This document shows, piece after piece, positions 9,991 through 30,267 of a stretch of DNA of 64,000 nucleotides. Both the position numbers and the translations under genes were made by a program. The stretch's first letter is position 1. Each line of letters starts with the position of its first letter. The DNA comes from Prochlorococcus marinus XMU1412 (GTDB lineage Bacteria > Cyanobacteriota > Cyanobacteriia > PCC-6307 > Cyanobiaceae), in NCBI RefSeq assembly GCF_017696315.1, contig NZ_JAAORJ010000004.1, forward strand, positions 382,519 to 446,518. The letters are read 5' to 3'. The notes under the pieces were generated by a model. It was not told the DNA's origin. It ran no database searches and saw only the letters and a list, made by a program, of their open reading frames with translations.

Positions 9991-10248
9991 TTAAGGTCCT
10001 TGCAGTATTGCATTTTCCACATCTTCTCTATTAATGCAATAGGAAAATAGTCTTTTAGTTTCTTGTCCTTCACTTTCCCACATAACACTTAAATCTTCTT
10101 GTTCAAAAATAATAGTTGCATTCCAATTTGAAAGTAACAGATACCATTTAGATGGATTATTAATATCCTTCACAGCACCTAAATCAGTGAGCCACAATTC
10201 CAATGATTGCAGTGAATTTTGATTGATAGGTTTTTTTGAGGGATTCAC
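9991..10248 (-). CDS. DUF3143 family protein
   Basis: This is an 85-residue conserved cyanobacterial protein that I match to DUF3143. It shows the typical compact pattern: an N-terminal helix ending in WLTDLGA, then strands with WYLLLSNWNATI and ISM-like segments. No function is known. The start codon is GTG. It lies 16 bp downstream of the J-domain gene, so the two are probably cotranscribed. Confidence 0.75.
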   Translation of the reverse strand: MNPSKKPINQNSLQSLELWLTDLGAVKDINNPSKWYLLLSNWNATIIFEQEDLSVMWESEGQETKRLFSYCINREDVENAILQGP

Positions 10249-10264
10249 AGACTTTTTTAAAAAA

Positions 10265-10705
10265 TTATTTAATTAGCCAAAGCGGTATTGTCTCTAGTTC
10301 TTTTCCAGTAAAAGAAGCAATAAAAATTGAACCAATTAAACTTATAGAAATGATGATAATTAAAAGAAACAACGAAAACAATTCTCCATTCGAAAAAGGT
10401 CTTCTATTTCCTATTAAATTTTGATTATTAGAATCGATTACTAAATTATTTAAAACGTTAGTATTCTTTGTAATCCTAGAGTTTTCTTTTAGTTTGTCAT
10501 CATATATCTTCCTTAAATTACTATTATTTAAATGTTCATAAGCTTCAAGAACTTCTTGAAATTTACTTTTAGCAACGTCTATTTCTAATGAAGTTGTATC
10601 GGGATGCAACTCAATAGAAAGTTTACAAAATGCCTTTCTTAATTCATGATTGGATGCATTTTCATTTACACCTAAAATTTTGTAATAGGAAGTTTCCCCT
10701 TTCAA
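10265..10705 (-). CDS. Membrane-anchored J-domain (DnaJ-like) protein
   Basis: The 146-residue protein starts with a J domain (about residues 5-70) that contains the invariant HPD tripeptide in IELHPDTTS, which stimulates the ATPase of DnaK. A linker follows, then a hydrophobic segment near residues 110-132 that should be one transmembrane helix close to the C-terminus. There is no Gly/Phe or zinc-finger region, so it is not a classical DnaJ. It likely recruits a DnaK to a membrane; the client is unknown. The start is TTG, since no ATG is available and a stop lies upstream in frame. Confidence 0.85.
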   Translation of the reverse strand: MKGETSYYKILGVNENASNHELRKAFCKLSIELHPDTTSLEIDVAKSKFQEVLEAYEHLNNSNLRKIYDDKLKENSRITKNTNVLNNLVIDSNNQNLIGNRRPFSNGELFSLFLLIIIISISLIGSIFIASFTGKELETIPLWLIK

Positions 10706-10767
10706 AATAATCTTTTATTAATAATGTAATTCTAATAAATTTTTACTAAATAGAATGTATTTAATGG

Positions 10768-11508
10768 ATGGTTAAAATTCATATTTATAACGAAATGAAA
10801 AAACAAAACATTCCAAAAGAAATTCTTTCCTTAATAACTGAAGAAGAAATAAATTTATTTCAAGAGTTACAAATTAAAATTAAAGAATTAAATAATAAGA
10901 CCAATCTCACAAGATTAACTGATGGTAATGATTATTGGGTATCCCAAGTTTTTGACAGCATTTGGCCATTCAAAGCTTTCACGAATATTAATTTTGATAA
11001 TAAAAAATTTTTAGATATTGGATCAGGATGTGGCTTCCCAGGTTTAGCTTATGCAATAACTCATCCTAATTCTGAGATATACCTAATTGATTCTTTGAAA
11101 AAGAAAACAGATGCAATAAAAATTTTGGTTGAGCAGATCAATTTCAAAAACAATATTCATGTAATCAATGATCGTGTTGAGAATTTAGCCCACCTATCGT
11201 CAATGAGAAATAATTTTAATATTGCAACAACTAGAGCGGTTAGTAACCCATCAACAGTTTCAGAATATATACTACCAATGTTAAAAAAAGAAGGGTTTGG
11301 AGTTTTATATTGTGGAAAATGGACGAATCAAGAAAGCAAAAATCTAGATAAAACTTTAGAAATATTAGAAGGGAAAGTTAAAGATAAAAAAGCGATACTA
11401 TTACCAAGAAATAAGGGCACCCGAAATATTATTCTTATTCAACCAAAGAATTCTTGTCCTGAAATTTATCCAAGAAAAGTTGGCAAACCTGAAAAAAATC
11501 CATTATGA
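10768..11508 (+). CDS. rsmG: 16S rRNA (guanine527-N7)-methyltransferase
   Basis: RsmG (GidB) makes m7G at position 527 of 16S rRNA. The 246-residue protein shows the family SAM motif FLDIGSGCGFPGLAYA and the second conserved block VENLAHL, with TTRAVS further on. An ATG four bases upstream runs into a stop at once, so the start at 10768 is the first usable one. An internal Met at residue 10 is an alternative start. It converges with the aldo/keto reductase, 2 bp apart. Confidence 0.94.
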   Translation: MVKIHIYNEMKKQNIPKEILSLITEEEINLFQELQIKIKELNNKTNLTRLTDGNDYWVSQVFDSIWPFKAFTNINFDNKKFLDIGSGCGFPGLAYAITHPNSEIYLIDSLKKKTDAIKILVEQINFKNNIHVINDRVENLAHLSSMRNNFNIATTRAVSNPSTVSEYILPMLKKEGFGVLYCGKWTNQESKNLDKTLEILEGKVKDKKAILLPRNKGTRNIILIQPKNSCPEIYPRKVGKPEKNPL

Positions 11509-11510
11509 AA

Positions 11511-12704
11511 TTATTTTCTTGATAATCTTTTAGCATTCTTATCTCCAAACTTTTCTTTTAAATTTCTCAATTTTTTTATAACTTTTTTTGGATTTATATG
11601 ACCTTCTAATACTTTCAATAATTGCCCTTCAGAAACATCTACATCTAGTAAATTCGCGTTGAATCCTGGGAACCAGTGGCTTCCATTACCAAGCAATTGA
11701 TATCTAGCTCTTGCATATCCTTCCATACCCAACCAATCAATTAAATTTGAAAGCCAAAGAAGAATAGGAATATTAATATTTCCCGGAGTATATTCCCAAC
11801 TTGGTAAATTTCTATTCCAATTTTCATGCCACTCTAAACCTAAGGAATGAATTGATTCCTGCCTTAATTTGTTAATTATCTTAGGCACATACTTCTCAGA
11901 TTCTGATAACAACGAGACAGCTTCTAAATGCAGAGCAAAATCTGTCTCTTTGGCAATGCCGACACTCAAAGTATGGACATTTTGATTTCTTAAGCAAAAA
12001 AGATCATTAAAAACTATAGGATGAAGTGGTTTACAAAATTCCAACATTTTTCTCGAGGGAGTATGAAGATGTCCCCCTTTATCAGTAGGACTTATTATGA
12101 AAACCCCAAGATCATGCTTATTGGCTAAATTAATAACCTTTGTATTTTCCTGATTAATGAAATACCAGTGCAAATTTACATAATCAAATAAGTTTGTTGA
12201 TATGGCCTTTTCTATAAGTGAAGATTCTCCATGGGTTGAAAATCCAATAGATCCAATTAAATTTTCTTTTTGAAAATTCCTCAAAATATCAATGCAACCT
12301 CCATCTCGAATAGCCTGATGTAAATGTTCAGCAGTATTGATACCATGTATTGCTAACAAATCAATTTTTTTAACTTTCAATTTTTCAATACTAGATAATA
12401 CATCTCGCTTAAAAATTTCCGGATCACTATTTGGTGGAATCTTTGTTTGGATTATATTTGGGATTTTCTTAGTATTCTTAAAACACATCCCTAATTGCAC
12501 CTCAGAAGTACCATAGTACTTGGCGGTTTCTACATGACTTAAGCCATATTGTGTTGCAAGATCTAATATATTTTCTACTTTATTTTGTTCTTCGTATGAA
12601 ACCTCAGAAAAATCTAATTGATCCCAACTTTTTTGAAATCTCATACAACCTAAAGATAAAACAGGAATCTTCAGATTGGTTCTACCAAATCTACGATATT
12701 GCAT
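11511..12704 (-). CDS. Aldo/keto reductase, COG1453-like, lacking C-terminal Fe-S cysteines
   Basis: This is a NADPH-dependent oxidoreductase-like protein of 397 residues. The start is placed at the Met of MQYRRFGRTN, the usual beginning of this family, because the longer frame overlaps the ferredoxin gene. Catalytic-type residues are seen: Tyr in ETAKYYG (with Glu where Asp is usual), Lys in QTKIPP and His in LAIHG. Many relatives end with a Cys-rich ferredoxin-like motif. Here the matching stretch (LGNGSHWFPG) has none. The gene starts 10 bp after a separate 4Fe-4S ferredoxin gene. Substrate is unknown. Confidence 0.82.
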   Translation of the reverse strand: MQYRRFGRTNLKIPVLSLGCMRFQKSWDQLDFSEVSYEEQNKVENILDLATQYGLSHVETAKYYGTSEVQLGMCFKNTKKIPNIIQTKIPPNSDPEIFKRDVLSSIEKLKVKKIDLLAIHGINTAEHLHQAIRDGGCIDILRNFQKENLIGSIGFSTHGESSLIEKAISTNLFDYVNLHWYFINQENTKVINLANKHDLGVFIISPTDKGGHLHTPSRKMLEFCKPLHPIVFNDLFCLRNQNVHTLSVGIAKETDFALHLEAVSLLSESEKYVPKIINKLRQESIHSLGLEWHENWNRNLPSWEYTPGNINIPILLWLSNLIDWLGMEGYARARYQLLGNGSHWFPGFNANLLDVDVSEGQLLKVLEGHINPKKVIKKLRNLKEKFGDKNAKRLSRK

Positions 12705-12714
12705 CTTTTGGATA

Positions 12715-13074
12715 TTAGTGCTTATTAATTCTCGGTGGCTTTCCAAATGTTTGAAACATATCTCTATCAAGACTATTCTCTAAATCATCTAATTCTTCAA
12801 ATTTGACCCAATGAATACAATCAACAGGGCATGTATCTATTGCTTCTTGTATGACATCAGAACTATCTCCATCTTGCCTAATAGCTCGACTTCTACCATG
12901 AAATTCATCAACAGTGAAAGTGTTCGAAGCGACGTGAACACAGTACTGACAACCAATACACTTTGCTTCATCAACCCATACAGCTTTTTCTGCTAACTGA
13001 CCACCTAAAACGGGCTCATAGCCTGTAATCTCAATATTTTCTTCAGTATTATGAAATGGATCCGTAAAATCCAT
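12715..13074 (-). CDS. Single-cluster 4Fe-4S ferredoxin
   Basis: This 119-residue ferredoxin can hold one [4Fe-4S] cluster with Cys39, Cys42, Cys45 (CIGCQYC) and Cys82 in TCPVDC; Cys86 is an extra cysteine. The N-terminal extension of about 30 residues has no cysteine. It is a low-potential electron carrier with no proven partner. The cluster ycf35, DUF2997 and this ferredoxin on one strand is common in cyanobacteria. Here the aldo/keto reductase follows after 10 bp. The family is certain and the role is inferred. Confidence 0.9.
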   Translation of the reverse strand: MDFTDPFHNTEENIEITGYEPVLGGQLAEKAVWVDEAKCIGCQYCVHVASNTFTVDEFHGRSRAIRQDGDSSDVIQEAIDTCPVDCIHWVKFEELDDLENSLDRDMFQTFGKPPRINKH

Positions 13075-13083
13075 ATCCTGAAA

Positions 13084-13476
13084 TTAGTTTTCCCATTTGG
13101 TTAAGACCAATTCAATAGAACCATCATTTTTATTTTTTTGCTCTACGATTTGATATCCATCTTCTTGTGTTTTTGAAATGATTGTTTGGTAAGCATACAT
13201 TTGTGTAACTTTTGAGATAAATCTTTCTACTGGAATCTCAAATTTCCATAGATCGAGATCAGTAACTAATTCATATGCATTAGAATTGTTATCCCATTTA
13301 AATCCAACTTGGGTATCACCAGGTAAATTCATACTTATATCAACTGCTGTGAATTGACCTTTATATCCTTTTACAAACTTTTCTTCTTGATTAATACTAT
13401 AACCAAAATGATTCAAAGCCTTAATTAATGGCTCTACTTCTTTGAGCTGAGTTTTAATTGTACTAAAGTGTGACAT
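13084..13476 (-). CDS. ycf35: Ycf35 (DUF1257) protein
   Basis: This is a 130-residue homologue of Ycf35, a protein also encoded in red-algal plastid genomes. It starts with the highly typical MSHFSTIKTQ. Function is not established. It overlaps the upstream DUF2997 gene by 14 bp and precedes the ferredoxin by 9 bp, which suggests a three- or four-gene operon. The tight packing hints at a joint role of the small proteins, perhaps in electron transfer or cofactor handling; that is inference only. Confidence 0.9.
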   Translation of the reverse strand: MSHFSTIKTQLKEVEPLIKALNHFGYSINQEEKFVKGYKGQFTAVDISMNLPGDTQVGFKWDNNSNAYELVTDLDLWKFEIPVERFISKVTQMYAYQTIISKTQEDGYQIVEQKNKNDGSIELVLTKWEN

Positions 13477-13678
13477 TAGATTCGTTATTTAATTGTGTTA
13501 AGTTTTCACTTTGATTAGAGATGAAAGCATCAGAAGTTTTATTTTTAACTGTTACTTTACCGAGAGACTCTTCAAGATTTCTTGTAGCTTCATTGCATGA
13601 ATTACCAGTAAATCCCTCAACAGTCTCTTCAACTCTTCCGTCTTGATGAATTTTGAATCTCAATGTTTTTTGAGGCAT
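13463..13678 (-). CDS. DUF2997 family protein
   Basis: This small protein (71 residues from the ATG at 13678) matches DUF2997, which is usually found beside ycf35. The first half has the typical pattern of beta strands (RFKIHQDGRVEETVEGFTG). The second half is polar and probably flexible. A TTG three codons upstream is rejected as start because ATG is available. A 15-bp dyad (13686-13700) sits just upstream. It overlaps ycf35 by 14 bp. Confidence 0.8.
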   Translation of the reverse strand: MPQKTLRFKIHQDGRVEETVEGFTGNSCNEATRNLEESLGKVTVKNKTSDAFISNQSENLTQLNNESNVTL

Positions 13679-13685
13679 TAAATTC

Positions 13686-13700
13686 AAGTACTGAGTACTT
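13686..13700. promoter_or_regulatory. 15-bp palindrome upstream of the DUF2997-ycf35 operon
   Basis: AAGTACT and AGTACTT form a perfect dyad around one central base, 7 bases before the DUF2997 start codon. It could be an operator or a small hairpin near the ribosome-binding site. An AT-rich stretch with TATA character lies just beyond it and may be the promoter. Confidence 0.35.
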
Positions 13701-13827
13701 TTACTTTATATAGAATAACGAAATTTTTTTGTTTCAGTTGGTACAAGTTAATTAATTTTAATTTTTATATTGAATATCTGATAAATAAACTTTTTCAGTA
13801 GAGTGCTTATAAAAAAAATTAAGAAAT

Positions 13828-14595
13828 TTAGTTATAAAAACCTTGCATTCCCATTGAATCCAAAGCAGTTTTTGCTTCTTCCATAACGGAGGGTTCTTTA
13901 TCGAAAAGAGCTATCTTGGTACATTCATCAACGAAACTTTCTTGAAATGTATTATTTAATTTTTCGTACAATCTACACAATGACCAGATGCAATTACTTC
14001 TTACACCTGGTTCATTATCTATTTTTAAACTTATTAAAAGTTGATCTGCTGCCAATTGAGCATTTTTCAAAGAAACATTCCCGATTTCAGCTAAAGAACT
14101 AGATGACCATAACCTTACCGCAGCTACATCGTTCTTCAAAGCATTTATTAATGGCTCCAAAACAATTTGATTATCATAATTAGCTAAACTCCATGCCGTC
14201 GCTCTTCTGACATAAGCATTATCGTCAGTCTCCAAAAGACTAACAAGTTTCTCTACCGCATTAGGACATGGATTACGACCCAAAGCATATACAACACTCA
14301 TTCTTTCGACAGGACAAGGTTGATCAAGTAATGGTAACAAGAGGGGGAAAGATCTTGAATCTCGATATTCACAGAATATTCTTAATCCCTGTATTCTTTC
14401 TTCTCTATTACCTTTTAACATTTTTAATGCTTCATTACACTCCTGAGTTATGTTTAAACCTTTTGGGAAAGAATCTTCATCAATTTGTTCTAAAGGATCT
14501 ATTTCAATTTCTAAGGCCAATTCTCTCGCTAAAACGTCTGGATCAACAGCGATATCAACTAAGCTTTCTTTATTAGGATCCTTATTTTTTGTCAT
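13828..14595 (-). CDS. HEAT-repeat protein
   Basis: This 255-residue protein is built from HEAT-like helical pairs: blocks such as LLPLLDQPCPVERMSVVYAL, LVSLLETDDNAYVRRATAWS and LINALKNDVAAVRLWSSSS repeat at about 30-residue spacing. Such repeats are scaffolds for protein binding and resemble those in phycobilisome lyases (CpcE type), but a lyase role cannot be claimed here. The start is placed at MTKNKDPNKE; the longer frame would run into the upstream 48-codon gene. The neighbouring minus-strand genes suggest a shared transcript. Confidence 0.8.
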   Translation of the reverse strand: MTKNKDPNKESLVDIAVDPDVLARELALEIEIDPLEQIDEDSFPKGLNITQECNEALKMLKGNREERIQGLRIFCEYRDSRSFPLLLPLLDQPCPVERMSVVYALGRNPCPNAVEKLVSLLETDDNAYVRRATAWSLANYDNQIVLEPLINALKNDVAAVRLWSSSSLAEIGNVSLKNAQLAADQLLISLKIDNEPGVRSNCIWSLCRLYEKLNNTFQESFVDECTKIALFDKEPSVMEEAKTALDSMGMQGFYN

Positions 14596-14612
14596 TTTAA
14601 AAACTAAAAATA

Positions 14613-14759
14613 TTAATTTATGGGGGCAGGTGACATCATATCTCCTGGCAACCAAATTCTGGCACTGACCGCAAAGAAGGCAATCCCAAAGAGTGAGACG
14701 ATAGCGAAAGGTAAAATTTTTGTCTTAATAAAACCCAAAGATTTAAGATTAATTAACAC
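14613..14759 (-). CDS. Small single-span membrane protein, 48 residues
   Basis: A 48-codon frame starts at a GTG preceded by AGG eight bases upstream and ends in TAA 17 bp before the HEAT gene. The product has a short basic N-terminus, one hydrophobic helix (ILPFAIVSLFGIAFFAVSA) and a C-terminal tail RIWLPGDMMSPAPIN. This looks like the small subunits of photosynthetic or NDH complexes. A TTG seven codons later is an alternative start. I do not recognise the family. The clean sequence pattern and the ribosome-binding site argue that it is real. Confidence 0.65.
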   Translation of the reverse strand: MLINLKSLGFIKTKILPFAIVSLFGIAFFAVSARIWLPGDMMSPAPIN

Positions 14760-14807
14760 AATAATAACCTGTTTAAGAGACTTTTAAAAAATTTTTTTTA
14801 GATAATA

Positions 14808-15866
<1,059 letters not shown>

Positions 15867-15883
15867 TTATTTTAAAACTATTT

Positions 15884-16039
<156 letters not shown>

Positions 16040-16090
16040 TTACAAATTTAAAAATCTATTCTAGTCACTAAAAATTATAATAGATAATAT

Positions 16091-20197
<4,107 letters not shown>

Positions 20198-20226
20198 TTA
20201 AATAAATGAAAAATAGTTTTTAAAGA

Positions 20227-25463
<5,237 letters not shown>

Positions 25464-25682
25464 CCAAGAAAACCTGCGATTTTGTGAGATTTACTATTTA
25501 CTTTTAATCTACTTAATAATTAGTTCTTTAACTTTTCAATTAATATGAGATCAACCATTAAATCTCGATTTCAACAAAAAACATTTAATAAAGAAGAATT
25601 AAATTTTGTTTAATGCTGATAAATCATTTATTGCGTAAGTTAAATTTTAAAAATTAAGAAAAATTTCCAGTAATTCCTAATA
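25464..25682 (-). promoter_or_regulatory. Leader region upstream of rpoB (219 bp)
   Basis: This noncoding stretch between tatD and rpoB on the minus strand is very AT-rich. I see no conserved hairpin or tRNA. It is long enough to hold the rpoBC1C2 promoter and leader, but no single convincing -35/-10 pair can be picked. Confidence 0.3.
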
Positions 25683-26492
25683 CTAACAGTTGCTACGTCT
25701 ACTTAACAAGTCAAATTTAAACAAATCTTCAGCATTCTTATATGATTCTCTAGCAATTGTTCTTAATTCAGTAGATCTTAAATCTGCCATAAAATTGGCA
25801 ACATTTTCAACAAACGAAGGTTCATTCCTTTTACCCCTATGAGGAACAGGAGCTAAAAATGGTGAGTCAGTTTCAATTAAATATTTATCATTTGGGACTA
25901 TTTTGGCGCACTCATGAATTTCATGTGCTTTTGGGAAAGTTACTATACCACTAAAACTGATGTAAAATCCAAGATTCAAAAATTGCTGCATTTCTTTTGG
26001 TGTTCCTGTCCAACAATGAAGTACACCATCAGGACATTTTCCTTTTTTAGAGAGATCACTACATATCTCAATCATTTCATTTGCAGCATCTCTGCAATGG
26101 ATAATTACTGGCAATTGAAGTTCATAAGCTAACTCCATTTGCGGAATAAGTGCTTCAATCTGCTGAGTTTTATTTTCATTTTTAAAAAAATCCAAGCCTA
26201 ATTCTCCAATTGCTACAACTCGTCTATCTTCTAGAGCTGATTTTCTTAGAAGAGATTTTGAACTTTGTTCCCATTTTTTTGCTTCTAGCGGATGCAAACC
26301 AACTGAATAGTATATTTCATTAAATTCATGGGAAATTTTTTTCAACTTTGGAATTTCTGTTAATTCACAACAAGCATGCACTAATTTTTTTACACCTCTT
26401 GAACGCAATCTTAAAACAACATCTTCAAGATCTCTCTGAAAATTTTCAAATATCAAATGACAATGGGAATCTATGAGTTCTATATCGCTCAT
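25683..26492 (-). CDS. tatD: TatD family metal-dependent hydrolase (DNase)
   Basis: This 269-residue TIM-barrel hydrolase of the TatD family is expected to be a Mg-dependent 3'-5' exonuclease or deoxyribonuclease. Metal-binding motifs are visible: DSHCHL at the N-terminus, GELGLDFF, QLPVIIHCRD, VLHCWTGT and ETDSPFLAP. It sits between rpsT and rpoB on the same strand, an order that is common in cyanobacteria. The coupling to transcription genes has no known functional reason. Confidence 0.93.
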   Translation of the reverse strand: MSDIELIDSHCHLIFENFQRDLEDVVLRLRSRGVKKLVHACCELTEIPKLKKISHEFNEIYYSVGLHPLEAKKWEQSSKSLLRKSALEDRRVVAIGELGLDFFKNENKTQQIEALIPQMELAYELQLPVIIHCRDAANEMIEICSDLSKKGKCPDGVLHCWTGTPKEMQQFLNLGFYISFSGIVTFPKAHEIHECAKIVPNDKYLIETDSPFLAPVPHRGKRNEPSFVENVANFMADLRSTELRTIARESYKNAEDLFKFDLLSRRSNC

Positions 26493-26509
26493 GATTATGA
26501 TCTATCTTT

Positions 26510-26803
26510 TTACTTAGTGGTAAGAGTAATTTTTACAAAATTGTTGATTTTCGATTTTTTATTAGCACCATTGTTCTTGTGAAGGACATTTTTTTTAACT
26601 GCTTTATCAATTAAGCTAAAAGCTTTATTAAGACTTGTTTTTACTAAATTTCTATTATCCTCGTTAGGGTCTTTTTTAAATTTTTCGCAATTCTCTAAGG
26701 TTTTTTTAGTTAAAGTCCTAACAGTAGATTTATATGACTTATTTATTAAACGATTTCTTTCGGCAATTTGTATTCTCTTTTTTGCTGAGTTGTTGTTGGC
26801 CAC
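26510..26803 (-). CDS. rpsT: 30S ribosomal protein S20
   Basis: S20 binds the 5' domain and helix 44 of 16S rRNA. The protein has 97 residues, starts ANNNSAKKRIQIAERNR after Met, and is strongly basic and helical as expected. The start codon is GTG. It lies 17 bp upstream of tatD and is divergent from hisD across 120 bp. Confidence 0.96.
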   Translation of the reverse strand: MANNNSAKKRIQIAERNRLINKSYKSTVRTLTKKTLENCEKFKKDPNEDNRNLVKTSLNKAFSLIDKAVKKNVLHKNNGANKKSKINNFVKITLTTK

Positions 26804-26864
26804 AGAGGGTGCATTAATAGAAGATTCTTATCATAACAAATAAATCGTCTAGTAATCAATCATA

Positions 26865-26870
26865 TATAAT
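26865..26870 (+). promoter_or_regulatory. Candidate -10 element for hisD
   Basis: TATAAT lies 53 bases before the hisD start codon in the divergent rpsT-hisD gap. No clear -35 is seen, which is common in cyanobacterial promoters. In such AT-rich DNA the match is only suggestive. Confidence 0.35.
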
Positions 26871-26923
26871 TTAGAAGATATTAAATTGGGTTTTGAGCCT
26901 TTCTATTTGAAAAAATTAAGCAA

Positions 26924-28210
26924 ATGAAGATCATAAATAATAAAAAAGAAGCTATTGAAGAATTAAACAGGATTTCTACTCGAACTAATTCAGATAACAA
27001 TAATAAGATAAATACAATTGTTGAAGAAATTCTTAAAGAGGTAAAAATTTCTGGAGATATAGCAGTAGAAAAATTTACAAAAAAATTTGATGGTTTCGAC
27101 CCTGACCCTATGCAAGTGAGTGCGGATCAAATAAAAAATGCATGGGATGAAATTGATAATAATTTGAAGCACTCACTTGTGGTAGCTCATAAAAGAATTC
27201 AAAAATTCCATGAAAAAGAAATTCCCCAATCTTTCACTATAAAAGGTGAATATGGTGATACCGTCCAAAGAAGATGGAGACCAGTTAAAAAGGCAGGTAT
27301 TTATATTCCTGGAGGTAGAGCTGCTTATCCAAGTACAGTATTGATGAACGCTATACCTGCAAAAGTAGCAGGAGTAGAAGAAATTATAATGGTATCTCCC
27401 GGGAATCAAAAGGGAGAAATAAACAAAACTGTTTTAGCTGCAGCTCACTTATCAGGTATCAATAAAGTATATAGAATTGGAGGAGCTCAAGCAATTGGTG
27501 CTTTAGCATTTGGCACAAATCAAATCAATAAAGTTGATGTTATTTCAGGTCCAGGGAATATATATGTTACAACTGCGAAAAAACTCATTTATGGCTCTAC
27601 AGGGATTGATTCTTTAGCTGGTCCAAGTGAAATATTAATCATTGCAGATGAAACAGCTCAAACCGCTCACATAGCATCTGATCTACTAGCGCAAGCAGAA
27701 CATGATCCTTTAGCTTCATCTGTACTTCTTACTACATCAAAGAACCAGGCAGAAGAAGTTCTAGAAGAACTTTATAAAAAAATAGATGATCATCCAAGAA
27801 AAGAAATTTGCATGGAATCAATAGAAAATTGGGGTTTAATTGTGATTTGCAATAATTGCGAATCATGTGTTGAACTAAGCAATAACTTTGCCCCTGAACA
27901 CCTAGAAATTCTTACTGTAGATTCAAAAAAAATTCTTGCAGGTATAGAGAATGCAGGAGCAGTATTTTTAGGAAAATGGACCCCTGAAGCTGTTGGAGAT
28001 TATCTTGCTGGACCAAATCATACTTTACCCACGTCAGGAAATTCTAGATTTAGCGGTTCTTTGGGGGTTGAAACTTTTATGAAAAATACTTCAATAATAG
28101 AATTTAATGAAGAAAGTTTAAAAGTTAATAGCCTTGATATTATTAATCTCGCTAAAAGTGAAGGCTTACATAGCCACGCTAACTCTGTACAAATAAGATT
28201 TGAAGATTAG
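26924..28210 (+). CDS. hisD: Histidinol dehydrogenase
   Basis: HisD catalyses the last two oxidations of histidine synthesis, histidinol to histidine, with NAD+ and zinc. The 428-residue protein has the family blocks YIPGGRAAYPSTVLMNAIPA, DSLAGPSEILIIAD, LLAQAEHDPLASS (metal-binding region) and NFAPEHLEI. No other his genes are nearby; dispersed his genes are normal in cyanobacteria. It converges with rpiA, 6 bp apart. Confidence 0.96.
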   Translation: MKIINNKKEAIEELNRISTRTNSDNNNKINTIVEEILKEVKISGDIAVEKFTKKFDGFDPDPMQVSADQIKNAWDEIDNNLKHSLVVAHKRIQKFHEKEIPQSFTIKGEYGDTVQRRWRPVKKAGIYIPGGRAAYPSTVLMNAIPAKVAGVEEIIMVSPGNQKGEINKTVLAAAHLSGINKVYRIGGAQAIGALAFGTNQINKVDVISGPGNIYVTTAKKLIYGSTGIDSLAGPSEILIIADETAQTAHIASDLLAQAEHDPLASSVLLTTSKNQAEEVLEELYKKIDDHPRKEICMESIENWGLIVICNNCESCVELSNNFAPEHLEILTVDSKKILAGIENAGAVFLGKWTPEAVGDYLAGPNHTLPTSGNSRFSGSLGVETFMKNTSIIEFNEESLKVNSLDIINLAKSEGLHSHANSVQIRFED

Positions 28211-28216
28211 CTTGCT

Positions 28217-28930
28217 TTAGCTAGCTCTTGAGGGTGAGTAAACCATTGGAGTGTTATCTTCAATTTTACCAACTAATACTTTGTCAGTTAGATCAACGAA
28301 TAATCCATTTTCTAATACTCCTGGAATATTATTAATCTTCATTTCAGTGTCTTTTGGATTCTTAATACCATCATTAAATAATACATCTAGGATGAGGTTG
28401 CCTTGGTCAGTAACAACTGGGCCAGCTTTTTCAATAGCCATTCTTAAAGAAGAACTGCCATTCATTTCTGAAATGACTTCCTGAACTTGCTTCCAAGCAT
28501 TTGGAAGAACTTCTACAGGTAAAGGGAAAGATTGATTTAGATTTTGTACAAGTTTAGTTTCATCAACAACAATCAACAACTTATTAGCTTTAGATGCAAC
28601 TAACTTTTCTCTAACATGGCATGCTCCTCCTCCTTTTATTAATTGAAATCCTGGATCAACTTCATCTGCTCCATCAATAGCTAGATCAATTTGAGATACT
28701 GAAGCTAAATCGATAAGCGGGATATCCAGTTCAAGAGCTAAAACTTCTGATTGAAAAGAAGTTGCAACACCTCTTATATTCTGGAGTTTCCCAGAACGCA
28801 TTTCATCCGCAAGACTTTTTATCATTAACGCAGCTGTAGATCCAGAACCTAATCCAAGAATCATGTCACTCTCTACTTCCCTAATTGCTGCATCAGCAAC
28901 TACTTGTTTCATTTGAGTTTGTGAATCCAA
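28217..28930 (-). CDS. rpiA: Ribose-5-phosphate isomerase A
   Basis: RpiA interconverts ribose-5-phosphate and ribulose-5-phosphate in the Calvin and pentose phosphate cycles. The 237-residue protein has [17 protein letters not shown] and [11 protein letters not shown], the phosphate-binding and catalytic segments of the family. The longest start is TTG at 28930, but the ATG six codons later (28912) gives MKQVVADAA and may be the true start. It lies 47 bp downstream of the protease gene on the same strand. Confidence 0.94.
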   Translation of the reverse strand: MDSQTQMKQVVADAAIREVESDMILGLGSGSTAALMIKSLADEMRSGKLQNIRGVATSFQSEVLALELDIPLIDLASVSQIDLAIDGADEVDPGFQLIKGGGACHVREKLVASKANKLLIVVDETKLVQNLNQSFPLPVEVLPNAWKQVQEVISEMNGSSSLRMAIEKAGPVVTDQGNLILDVLFNDGIKNPKDTEMKINNIPGVLENGLFVDLTDKVLVGKIEDNTPMVYSPSRAS

Positions 28931-28977
28931 AATCTTTTTATCTAATTGTTATAGATTATTAAATTTCAATGGGTGCT

Positions 28978-30267
<1,290 letters not shown>

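Noticed and set aside
12705-12770. Longer N-terminus for the aldo/keto reductase
   Set aside because: It overlaps the ferredoxin coding end, and the family begins at MQYRRFGRT.
14596-14655. Longer N-terminus for the HEAT-repeat protein
   Set aside because: It overlaps the 48-residue gene in another frame; ATG at 14595 gives a normal start.
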